Source: Bradyrhizobium huanghuaihaiense (GTDB taxonomy: Bacteria; Pseudomonadota; Alphaproteobacteria; Rhizobiales; Xanthobacteraceae). From it: a DNA stretch of 64,000 nucleotides. The translations under genes were made by a program, and so were the position numbers. The stretch is taken from NCBI RefSeq assembly GCF_007830635.1, contig NZ_VLLA01000009.1, positions 186,001 through 250,000 of the forward strand, in the 5' to 3' direction. Below, piece by piece: positions 8,333 to 17,504 of this stretch (its first letter is position 1; every line of letters begins with the position of its first letter). The notes under the pieces are model-generated. The model did no database searches, was not told the DNA's origin, and saw only the letters and a list, made by a program, of their open reading frames with translations.

Positions 8333-9046
8333 TCACCTCCCCGCCACATACTCCCGCCACCCCTTCGCCCGCAGGCTGCACGCCGGGCACTCCCCGCACC
8401 CATATCCCCAGTCGTGCTGCGCGCCGCGTTCGCCGAGATAGCAGGTGTGGGACTGCTCGCGAATGAGGTCGACCAGCCCGTCGCCGCCGAGATCATGCGC
8501 CAGATTCCAGGTCGCGGCCTTGTCGATCCACATCAGCGGCGTGTGCAGCTCGAAGGGCCTCGCCATGCCGAGCGAGAGCGCGGCCTGCATGGCGCGGATG
8601 GTCTCGTCGCGGCAATCGGGATAGCCGGAATAGTCGGTCTCGCACATGCCGCCGACGATGTGGGTGATGCCGCGCCGGTAAGCCAGGGCGGCGGCGAAGG
8701 TGAGGAACACCAGGTTGCGGCCCGGCACGAATGTGTTCGGCAGGCCATCGGCGCCCATCGCGATCGCGACATCGCGGGTCAGCGCCGTCTCGGACACGGC
8801 GGCCAGCGTCGGGATCGACAGTGTGTGGCTCTCGCCGAGCTTTGCGGCCCAATCGGCGCGGAGGCCCTTGATGCCGTCGAACAGCCGGTCGCGGCAGGCG
8901 AGCTCAATGGCGTGGCGCTGGCCGTACTCGAACCCCAGCGTCTCCACGCGGGCAAAGCGGTTCAGCGCCCAGGCAAGGCAGGTGGTGGAATCCTGGCCGC
9001 CGGAAAACAGCACCAGCGCGGTTTGCGAGGAAAATGCGTCAATCAT
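8333..9046 (-). CDS. queC: 7-cyano-7-deazaguanine synthase
   Basis: Converts 7-carboxy-7-deazaguanine to preQ0 with ATP and ammonia, a step of queuosine biosynthesis. The 237-residue protein has the PP-loop LVLFSGGQDSTTC near the N-terminus, LPNTFVPGRNLVFLTFAA, the CETDYSGYPDCRDETI block, and a C-terminal zinc site GYGCGECPACSLR. The start at MIDAFSSQ (9046) was preferred over the long upstream frame, which overlaps the mazG promoter and start. No other que gene is in the window. Confidence 0.95.
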   Translation of the reverse strand: MIDAFSSQTALVLFSGGQDSTTCLAWALNRFARVETLGFEYGQRHAIELACRDRLFDGIKGLRADWAAKLGESHTLSIPTLAAVSETALTRDVAIAMGADGLPNTFVPGRNLVFLTFAAALAYRRGITHIVGGMCETDYSGYPDCRDETIRAMQAALSLGMARPFELHTPLMWIDKAATWNLAHDLGGDGLVDLIREQSHTCYLGERGAQHDWGYGCGECPACSLRAKGWREYVAGR

Positions 9047-9172
9047 GGCCCGCGCTTTAGCACTGCGCACCTCGCCCGCCAATCGGTGGAAATCGGCCTG
9101 TTCCGTATGCCGGCGCTGGGAACGGCGGGCCGCTTTTGGCATAACGCTTGGGACCCAGGAGACCGCCCCGCA

Positions 9173-10027
9173 ATGACCCCTTCCCGCGACATTTCCCGCC
9201 TGATCGAGATCATGGCGGCGCTGCGCACGCCGGTGACCGGCTGCCCCTGGGACCTCGAGCAGGATTTTGCGACGATCGCGCCCTATACGATCGAGGAAGC
9301 CTATGAGGTGGTGGACGCCATCACCCGCGGCGATCTCGACGATCTCAGGGAGGAGCTTGGCGACCTCCTGCTCCAGGTCGTGTTCCACGCCCAGATGGCT
9401 GAGGAGCGGAACGCCTTTGCCTTCGGGGACGTGGTCGAGGCCATCACGCGGAAAATGATCCGCCGTCATCCCCATGTCTTCGCCGACAAGGACGGCAACC
9501 TCGCCCCGCACCACGTCAAGGAAGTCTGGGACCGCATCAAGGCGGAGGAGAAGGCCGAGCGCGCCGCACGCCGGCCGCCGGAGGAGACGCCGACGCACAA
9601 GTCGCTGCTATCGGGCGTGAAGACCGGCCAGCCCGCCTTGACCCGCGCCATGGAGCTCCAGCGCAAGGCTTCCACCGTCGGCTTCGACTGGAATGACCCG
9701 CGCGCGGTGCTGCAAAAGATCCGCGAGGAAGCCGACGAGATCGAGGCCGCGCTCGACCGCAACGACAAGCAGGAGATCGCCGAAGAGACCGGCGATTTGA
9801 TGTTCGCCCTCGTCAACCTCGCCCGCCACGTCGATGCCGATCCGGAAGCCGCACTGCGCGCGACCAACGCGAAGTTCGAGCGACGGTTTGCGTTCATCGA
9901 GCGCGCGCTGGAGGCACAGGGGCGCACACTCGAACAGGCGTCGCTCGAGGAGATGGATGCGCTGTGGAATGCGGCGAAGGGAGACGAGAAACCGGCGTTA
10001 GAGGGACACAAGACAGCGCGCCGCTAG
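9173..10027 (+). CDS. mazG: Nucleoside triphosphate pyrophosphohydrolase
   Basis: House-cleaning NTP pyrophosphohydrolase of 284 residues with the tandem MazG fold. The first repeat has GCPWDLEQDFATIAPYTIEEAYE and the metal-binding EELGDLLLQVVFHAQM. The second has KIREEADEIEAALD and EETGDLMFALVNLARH. Length and layout match long MazG proteins. The ATG at 9173 begins MTPSRDISRL; the longer upstream frame is shadow of queC. It converges on hflX, and a palindromic repeat begins 7 bp after its stop. Confidence 0.95.
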   Translation: MTPSRDISRLIEIMAALRTPVTGCPWDLEQDFATIAPYTIEEAYEVVDAITRGDLDDLREELGDLLLQVVFHAQMAEERNAFAFGDVVEAITRKMIRRHPHVFADKDGNLAPHHVKEVWDRIKAEEKAERAARRPPEETPTHKSLLSGVKTGQPALTRAMELQRKASTVGFDWNDPRAVLQKIREEADEIEAALDRNDKQEIAEETGDLMFALVNLARHVDADPEAALRATNAKFERRFAFIERALEAQGRTLEQASLEEMDALWNAAKGDEKPALEGHKTARR

Positions 10028-10071
10028 CTCCGTCGTCGTCCTGGCGAAAGCCAGGACCCATACCGCGTGAT

Positions 10072-11556
<1,485 letters not shown>

Positions 11557-11567
11557 TCAGATCACTC

Positions 11568-11816
11568 TCAAGCCGGCTGATCCTCGCCGCCTTCGAACAA
11601 CTGGATGGGCGCGCCCGGCATGATGGTCGAGATCGCATGCTTGTAGACAAGCTGCGAGTGACCGTCGCGACGAAGCAGCAAACAGAAATTGTCGAACCAG
11701 GTCACGATGCCCTGGAGCTTCACTCCGTTGACCAGAAAGATCGTCAGTGGCGTCTTGGTTTTGCGAACGTGATTAAGGAAGGTGTCCTGCAGGTTTTGTG
11801 CGCGGTCTGCCGCCAT
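11568..11816 (-). CDS. hfq: RNA chaperone Hfq
   Basis: Hexameric RNA-binding protein of 82 residues that pairs small RNAs with mRNAs. It has the Sm1 region (LQDTFLNHVRKTKTPLTIFL) with the NG-V-L-G turn, then WFDNFCLLLRRDGHSQLVYKHAISTI, where YKHA is the conserved Sm2 motif. It probably heads an operon with hflX. In Bradyrhizobium-type bacteria Hfq contributes to nitrogen-fixation control, which fits the nearby ntr genes. No strong ribosome-binding site is visible before its ATG. Confidence 0.97.
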   Translation of the reverse strand: MAADRAQNLQDTFLNHVRKTKTPLTIFLVNGVKLQGIVTWFDNFCLLLRRDGHSQLVYKHAISTIMPGAPIQLFEGGEDQPA

Positions 11817-12105
11817 TGTTTTTTTCTCGCTTTGAGTTTCTTTTTATTGCGCCGGATGCGGCCCTCTTTGTGAAATTCGGGGCCTCCTCCGGTTGCCGCT
11901 CCTCATGAGATCCCCCTCGGAGGAACAGCGGTTCGATTAGAGGACAGGTCGGGTTATTAGGCAAGCCGCTTCACGCGGCAGCCCGCGCTCTATTGCCCCG
12001 AAAAACTACGGAAATCGATGATTTTCCTCGTTTATCCCTGACGAGCGGCCGCGATGTCGCGGCGTTTTCTGTATGCCGACCGGTATCCACCTCACTCGGA
12101 ACGTT
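11817..12105. other. Intergenic region between ntrX and hfq
   Basis: No gene is supported here. It must hold the hfq promoter on the minus strand. GCCGCGA / TCGCGGC (12048-12063) forms a tight hairpin followed on the plus strand by GTTTTCT, but no plus-strand gene precedes it. On the minus strand it would be the first hairpin after the ntrX stop at 12106. Confidence 0.5.
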
Positions 12106-13476
12106 TCAGCCGACGCCGAGCGCCTTCAGCTTGCGATGCAGTGCCGACCGTTCCATGCCAACGAACTCAGCCGTTCGAGAAATATTTCCTGAAAAACGGC
12201 TGATCTGTGCAATCAAATAGTCGCGCTCGAACACTTCGCGCGCCTCGCGCAGCGGCAGGCCCATGATGTGCTCGCCATTGTTGCTGGTCGGCATCGCCGG
12301 CACCATCGAGCCGACGTCCTGCGGCAGCATGTCGGCCGTGATGATGACCTCCGGGCCGCCGGCGGCCAGAATCATGACTCGTTCAACATTGTTGCGGAGC
12401 TGGCGCACATTGCCGGGCCAGACGTGCGATTGCAGCACCGCCATCGCGTCCTGCCCGATCTGGCGCTTCGGCAGGCCGCTGCCGGCCGAGATCTGCTCCA
12501 TGAAGTAGTCGATCAACTCCGGAATGTCCTCGCGCCGTTCCGACAGCGCGGGCACGCGGATCGGGACCACCGAGAGGCGGTGATAGAGATCCTCGCGGAA
12601 AGTGCCCGCGGCAATCTCCTCCTCGAGGTTGCGGGCGGTGGAGGAGATGATGCGGACGTCGACCTGCACCTTGCCGGTGCCGCCGACGCGCTGGAACGAC
12701 TGCTCGACCAGCACGCGCAGGATCTTGTTCTGGGTCTCGCGCGGCATGTCCGCGATCTCGTCGATGAACAGCGTGCCGCCATGCGCCTCTTCGAGCGCGC
12801 CCGGCTTGCGCGGCTGCTCGCCGTTGGACTGCTCGATGCCGAACAGCTCGTGCTCCATCCGCTCGGGCGTGATCGCGGCGGCGTTGATGACGACGAAGGG
12901 ACCGTCGGCGCGGCCCGAGGCCGCATGCAGCGTGCGTGCGGTCAGCTCCTTGCCGGCGCCGGCGGGGCCGACGATCAGGATGCGGCTGTTGGCCTTGGCG
13001 GCGCGCTCGATGGTCTGGCGCAGCTGGTTCATGCTGGGCGAGCGGCCGACGAGCTGGCTGGCGCTCGGGGCGAGCTGCTTCAGCTCCTTGACCTCGCGCT
13101 TGAGCCGCGAGTTCTCCAGCGCGCGATTGGCGACCAGGATCAGGCGGTCGGCCTTGAACGGCTTCTCGATGAAGTCGTAGGCGCCGCGCTTGATCGCGGC
13201 CACCGCGGTCTCGATGTTGCCGTGGCCCGAGATCATCACGACCGGCAGGTCGGCATTGTCCTTCTTGACCTGCTCCAAGAGCTGCAGGCCGTCGAGCTTG
13301 GAGCCCTGCAGCCAGATGTCGAGGAACACCAGGTGCGGCCTGCGATTGGCGATCTCGGCGAGCGCCGAGTCGCTGTCGCGTGCGGTCCTTGTGACGAACC
13401 CCTCGTCTTCGAGAATGCCCGCGACGAGATCCCGAATATCGGCCTCGTCATCGACAATCAGAATTTCACTAGCCAT
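12106..13476 (-). CDS. ntrX: Nitrogen regulation response regulator NtrX
   Basis: Response regulator of 456 residues. The receiver domain has DDEAD and the phosphoacceptor in LVFLDIWLQG. The AAA+ domain has Walker A GPAGAGKE and Walker B GGTLFIDEIADM. The Fis-type HTH at the end includes ISRTAEFVGMERSALHRKLKALG. The sigma54-contact motif GAFTGA is absent: that stretch reads FGIEQSNGEQPRKPG, as known for alphaproteobacterial NtrX proteins, so it may not act as a sigma54 activator. It follows ntrY by 17 bp. Confidence 0.95.
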   Translation of the reverse strand: MASEILIVDDEADIRDLVAGILEDEGFVTRTARDSDSALAEIANRRPHLVFLDIWLQGSKLDGLQLLEQVKKDNADLPVVMISGHGNIETAVAAIKRGAYDFIEKPFKADRLILVANRALENSRLKREVKELKQLAPSASQLVGRSPSMNQLRQTIERAAKANSRILIVGPAGAGKELTARTLHAASGRADGPFVVINAAAITPERMEHELFGIEQSNGEQPRKPGALEEAHGGTLFIDEIADMPRETQNKILRVLVEQSFQRVGGTGKVQVDVRIISSTARNLEEEIAAGTFREDLYHRLSVVPIRVPALSERREDIPELIDYFMEQISAGSGLPKRQIGQDAMAVLQSHVWPGNVRQLRNNVERVMILAAGGPEVIITADMLPQDVGSMVPAMPTSNNGEHIMGLPLREAREVFERDYLIAQISRFSGNISRTAEFVGMERSALHRKLKALGVG

Positions 13477-13493
13477 GGGTCGCGCCTGTCTTG

Positions 13494-15938
13494 TCAGCTG
13501 CCTGTAGAGGCTTCGATTTTCGTTGAATCATTGGTCTTTTCAGCCGCCTCTTTGGTTTCGGCGGCCGGCTCTTTTGTTTCCTGCGCCTTGATGGAATCCG
13601 CAGGCGTTTCCTTGATATCCGGGGCGGTTGCGTCCTTGACGGGTGCCTCGGCCGCGTCCTTCGCGCCTTCCTTCATCCCTTCCTTGGCCACAGGCGCCTG
13701 CTCGGCTCCCTCGGCCTTCTTGGCCTGGCCGGAAATCGCAAAGCGCATGCGCATCCAGGCCCCGCGCTGGCCTTCACGGAAGTCGGAGGCGTCCTTCAGC
13801 TCGATGCGCCCGCCATGGTCTTCCAGCACGCGGCCGACGATCGCAAGGCCAAGGCCGGTGCCCTTGGCGCGCGTGGTCACATAGGGCTCGAGCAGCCGCG
13901 AGCGCGCGACCTTGGGCAGGCCGATGCCGTTGTCGATCACGTCGATCAGCACGTCGTCGCCGTCGCGCGACACCACGACGTCGATGCGGCCTTTGCCGAG
14001 CTCCTCCGGCGGGACCTGCTCGATCGCCTCGGTGGCGTTCTTGACGATGTTGGTGACCGCCTGCGAGATCAGCCGCCGGTCGAACTGGGCCCGGAGCGGA
14101 TCCTCCTTGAACTCGGCTTCGATATCGAGCTCGGGATGAGCGACCTTCATCAGGAACACCGCCTGCCGCACGGTGTCGGCGACATCCTCGCCCTCCATCA
14201 CGGGCTTCGGCATCCGCGCAAAGCGCGAGAACTCGTCGACCATTCGCCTGATGTCGTCGACCTGGCGCACGATGGTGTCGGTGCACTGGTCGAATATCTG
14301 CTTGTCCTTGGCCTCGGTGATGTCCTTGCCGAACTTGCGGCGGATGCGCTCGGCGGAGAGCTGGATCGGCGTCAACGGGTTCTTGATCTCGTGGGCGATG
14401 CGGCGCGCCACGTCGCCCCAGGCCGAGGTACGCTGTGCCGAGACCAGCTCGGTGATGTCGTCGAGCGTGATGATGTAGCTGTCGTGCGGCTGGTTCTTCT
14501 CGGCGCTGACGCGGACCGAGAGGTTGCGCTCGGCGCCGTCGCGGGTGATCGTGATCTGGCCCTGCACCAGGCGCTGGGTCCCTTCCCGCGCCGTCTTCAT
14601 CATCTCGTCGAGCTCGGGCAGGACGTCCGAGAGCGGATGGCCGAGCGTCTCGGCTTCGGAGTGCCCGATCAGCTTCTCGGCGGAGCGGTTGAGAATGCCG
14701 ACGCTGCCCGAGGTATCGACGCCGATGATGCCGGCGCTCGCCGAGGACAGCACGGCCTCGATGAAGCGGCGACGGCTGTCGATGAGATCGCTGGCATTGA
14801 CGAGCTCGTCGCGCTGGCTGCGCAATTCCTGCGTCATCTTGTTGAAGGTCTCGCCCAGCTGGGCGAGGTCGCCTTCCGACTGGTCTACCGGCACCTTCAC
14901 ATGGAGATCGCCGGTCGAAACCGTATGGGCCGCGTTCATCAGCCGCCGGATCGGCGCCACCAGCGAGTTGGCGAAGTTCAGCCCGATCAGCACCGAGGCC
15001 ATCAGGATGGTCAGCGCGATCACCGCGAACATCAGTGCGAAGGCGACCTGGATGCCGAGCCGTCGCGACTCGATCTGGGCATATTCGGCGACACTGACCT
15101 CGGTCTGCTTGAGCTGGTTCACCACATTCGGGTCGAGCGGCCGCGCGACGTAGAGGAAGGTGTCGTTGAAGGCACGCAGGCGAATCACCGCGGCGACGAA
15201 GCTCGCATCGGGCAGCACCGCGATCTCGGGCTCGTTCTCGTTGACGTTGCTGAGGAAGTCCGGTGCCGGCGGCGAATAGGCCAGCCGCATGCCGGTGTCG
15301 GCGGATTCCAGGATGTTGGTGTTCTTGTCGATGATCATCGCGCCCGGCAGATTGCGGGAGCTGGCGCTGGCGGTCAGCATCTCGCGGAACGAGCGCCGGT
15401 CCTGGTCGTAGAGCGGCCTCGCGTGGGCGATGTCGTTGGCCATGCCGAGAATGTCGCCGCGGATCAGCTGCGCATGGTCCTGCATGTAGGCGCGCGCGAT
15501 GTTCAGCGAGTTCTGGATGACCTCCTTGGTCGGCCCCGAGAACAGCCGGTCGAGGCCGCGCTCGAGGGTGACATTGGCGACCACGGAGACCAGCACCGCC
15601 GGCAGCACCGCCACGATCGAGAACAGGCTGACGATCTGGACATGCAGGCGCGCCGCCGCCCTGCCCCGCCGCCGCGCCAGGATGAGCTGCCAGAGCTCGC
15701 GGACGATAATCCCGACCAGCAGCAGGATCGTGCCGGCATTGATCAGGTAGAACGAGCGGACCACCTCCGGCGTCGGGTCGATCCGCGTCAGGCCGGTCAG
15801 GACCAGGAAGGTCAGCAGGCCCGACAGCAGTGCGAGCGCCACGGCAAAGGGCGCCAGCCAGCGTCGCGGCGACCAGCGTCGCGGCTCTTCGGCTGGGGCC
15901 GTGTCAAAGGATGCGGCCGAGGTATCTGCGCTGGTCAT
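13494..15938 (-). CDS. ntrY: Nitrogen regulation sensor histidine kinase NtrY
   Basis: Membrane sensor kinase, partner of NtrX, linked in alphaproteobacteria to nitrogen and redox signalling. The N-terminal third has four hydrophobic segments around an extracytoplasmic region. Then come a HAMP linker (PIRRLMNAAHTVSTGDLHVKV), a PAS domain (SAGIIGVDTSGSVGILNRSAEKL), the H-box AHEIKNPLTPIQLSAERI and ATPase motifs DNGIGLP and GTGLGLAIV. The last ~75 residues are Ala/Glu/Lys-rich low complexity. ATG 15938 was preferred to GTG 16013. Unlike the usual layout, ntrC is not upstream: 25 kb separate them. Confidence 0.94.
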   Translation of the reverse strand: MTSADTSAASFDTAPAEEPRRWSPRRWLAPFAVALALLSGLLTFLVLTGLTRIDPTPEVVRSFYLINAGTILLLVGIIVRELWQLILARRRGRAAARLHVQIVSLFSIVAVLPAVLVSVVANVTLERGLDRLFSGPTKEVIQNSLNIARAYMQDHAQLIRGDILGMANDIAHARPLYDQDRRSFREMLTASASSRNLPGAMIIDKNTNILESADTGMRLAYSPPAPDFLSNVNENEPEIAVLPDASFVAAVIRLRAFNDTFLYVARPLDPNVVNQLKQTEVSVAEYAQIESRRLGIQVAFALMFAVIALTILMASVLIGLNFANSLVAPIRRLMNAAHTVSTGDLHVKVPVDQSEGDLAQLGETFNKMTQELRSQRDELVNASDLIDSRRRFIEAVLSSASAGIIGVDTSGSVGILNRSAEKLIGHSEAETLGHPLSDVLPELDEMMKTAREGTQRLVQGQITITRDGAERNLSVRVSAEKNQPHDSYIITLDDITELVSAQRTSAWGDVARRIAHEIKNPLTPIQLSAERIRRKFGKDITEAKDKQIFDQCTDTIVRQVDDIRRMVDEFSRFARMPKPVMEGEDVADTVRQAVFLMKVAHPELDIEAEFKEDPLRAQFDRRLISQAVTNIVKNATEAIEQVPPEELGKGRIDVVVSRDGDDVLIDVIDNGIGLPKVARSRLLEPYVTTRAKGTGLGLAIVGRVLEDHGGRIELKDASDFREGQRGAWMRMRFAISGQAKKAEGAEQAPVAKEGMKEGAKDAAEAPVKDATAPDIKETPADSIKAQETKEPAAETKEAAEKTNDSTKIEASTGS

Positions 15939-16135
15939 TCCGACAATGGTGCTGAAAACGGGTCCGCGGCGGGCGGAGACTGATGTATTCGTACCACATT
16001 GTTGCCGAGACACTACAGTGTCAATTAGCCACGTAATCTCAGTAGCTTACCGAATTCAACTTCTTCTTTTGGCCACGATTTACCAAAATGGAGCAGTCGG
16101 GATTCGACAGTCGTCGATGAGGTCGGGCGACTGTC

Positions 16136-16600
16136 TCACTTCAGCGAAATCGTGATCTGGCTGATGTTGGCCGCGAGCTCCAGGCCCGCCTTCGGACCCT
16201 GCAGCACGAGGGTCACGCCCTTTTCGTTGCGCAGCTGAACGCCATTGACGCCGCCAACCAGAGCGAAGCCGCCGCCGACGGAACTGTACGTCCCGGCAAA
16301 GTCGGCGACGTCCCGGATCCCCGACGCCCGTCCCTCGAACCGGCCAACGCTCGCGCCGGCAGTGATGCCCAAGCTCAGGCCGCCGACGGTGAAGGGATAG
16401 TTCCGGCCGCGATAGTTCAACACGCCGCTGCCTGCGCCGCCGCCGACCAGAAGGCCTGCCTTGACGAACTTGACGCGGACGTGCCCGCTCGCCTGCGCGA
16501 AGGATGGCGTGACCGGCATCGCAAGCAGGACCAGCACCAGCGCCGCGAGGCCGGCTGCGATGGCGCGCAGGACGCGGACCGGCCTAGGGCTTCTCGGCAT
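16136..16600 (-). CDS. Small Gly-rich exported protein (paralogue of 26117-26551)
   Basis: Protein of 154 residues with an N-terminal signal segment ending near PSFAQA. The mature part is a beta-rich, Gly-rich domain: VKFVKAGLLVGGGAGSGVL, RGRNYPFTVGGLSLGITAG, NGVQLRNEKGVTLVLQGPKAG. The pattern is reminiscent of SYLF/Ysc84-like domains, but I cannot assign it. A clear paralogue sits at 26117-26551 and shares GxGVL, YPFTV-G-S-G-T-GAS and G-V-LQL-GP-G-E. The start overlaps the DUF2950 gene by 17 bp, making it third gene of an operon behind FixK-type site A. Confidence 0.75.
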   Translation of the reverse strand: MPRSPRPVRVLRAIAAGLAALVLVLLAMPVTPSFAQASGHVRVKFVKAGLLVGGGAGSGVLNYRGRNYPFTVGGLSLGITAGASVGRFEGRASGIRDVADFAGTYSSVGGGFALVGGVNGVQLRNEKGVTLVLQGPKAGLELAANISQITISLK

Positions 16601-17504
16601 CGACTTTCTTCCACGTCTGGTCGGGATCGAACAGCGTCATGCGCGGCGCGACGAAATCGGTCCGCGTGCCGAGATCCTTCTGGTAGACGGTGCCGGCATG
16701 GTTGACCAGAAAGGTCATCACGCCGGAATTGCCGTACTCCGCGGGCCAGGCGATCAGCGCATAGCCGCCGATCATCTTGCCCTTGACGACGTAGTTGAGC
16801 GCTCCGCCGGGCGCGTTGGGGCCCTGGCCCTTCAGAATGTGGAAGTAGTAACCGTGATAGGGCGCCGGCTCGTCGCCCGCGCCTTGCTTGTAGCCCTCGG
16901 CCGCAGCCTCCGCGACCAGCGCGCCGAGTGGACTGGGATCGGCATCATCACGCCAGAACAGGCCGTCCTTCTTGCCGGCCGTGGAGAGGAAGCGCTGCGC
17001 GTAGACGCCTGCGCCCTCGCCGCGATCCTTGTCGGCATATTCGTTCTGCGCGTCGACATAGGCCAGCGCGGTCTGGATCGCATCGAGCTCGTTACGGCCG
17101 ATGCGGCGGCGAAGCACCTCGATGCGGCCTTCGTCGGTGTCGAACTCCCAGCCGGTTTTGGTGTTGACCAGCGGAATCGGGAACGGGAAGTCGTCCGGTC
17201 CGAGCAGCAGCGTGGCCGTCTTGTTGCCTTCGGCCTTGATTGCGTGCTTGGCCTCATACATCGAGACGAACCGCGCGCGGATGTCGGCGTCGGCGACCTC
17301 GTCGCCGGACGAGACGATGTCGTCCGCCGCCCTGCCCAGCACTTTCAGGAGGTCGCGCGGACCGCTCTTGGCCGCAGCAGCGAGTGCAGCGGCCGCGTCC
17401 TCCGGCGTCTTGTAGGATTCCTGCGCCTGCGACACAGATCCCAGAAGCGCCAGCACCATGATGCCCGGCAGTACCGCGCGACAAAGCGACATCAGACCGA
17501 TCAT
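16584..17504 (-). CDS. DUF2950 family exported protein
   Basis: Protein of 306 residues with a Sec signal ending around VSQAQ. The body matches DUF2950: YKTPEDAAAALAAAA at the start of the mature chain, TGWEFDTDEGRIEVLRRRIGRNELDAI, YADKDRGEGAGVYAQRFLSTAGKKDGLFW, PYHGYYFHILKGQGPNAPGGALNYVV and WPAEYGNSGVMTFLVNHAGTVYQKDLG. The molecular function is unknown. In many bacteria this family sits next to DUF3300 genes, as here. Its ATG overlaps the DUF3300 stop (ATGA). Confidence 0.88.
   Translation of the reverse strand: MIGLMSLCRAVLPGIMVLALLGSVSQAQESYKTPEDAAAALAAAAKSGPRDLLKVLGRAADDIVSSGDEVADADIRARFVSMYEAKHAIKAEGNKTATLLLGPDDFPFPIPLVNTKTGWEFDTDEGRIEVLRRRIGRNELDAIQTALAYVDAQNEYADKDRGEGAGVYAQRFLSTAGKKDGLFWRDDADPSPLGALVAEAAAEGYKQGAGDEPAPYHGYYFHILKGQGPNAPGGALNYVVKGKMIGGYALIAWPAEYGNSGVMTFLVNHAGTVYQKDLGTRTDFVAPRMTLFDPDQTWKKVDAEKP

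Noticed and set aside
12048..12068. A plus-strand intrinsic terminator between ntrX and hfq
   Set aside because: The hairpin and T-run fit, but no plus-strand gene ends upstream. It is only mentioned as part of the gap.
16136..16600. Assignment of the Gly-rich exported proteins to EipA/DUF1134 or SYLF
   Set aside because: The spacing of Gly and aromatic residues is only loosely similar to either family, so no name is given.
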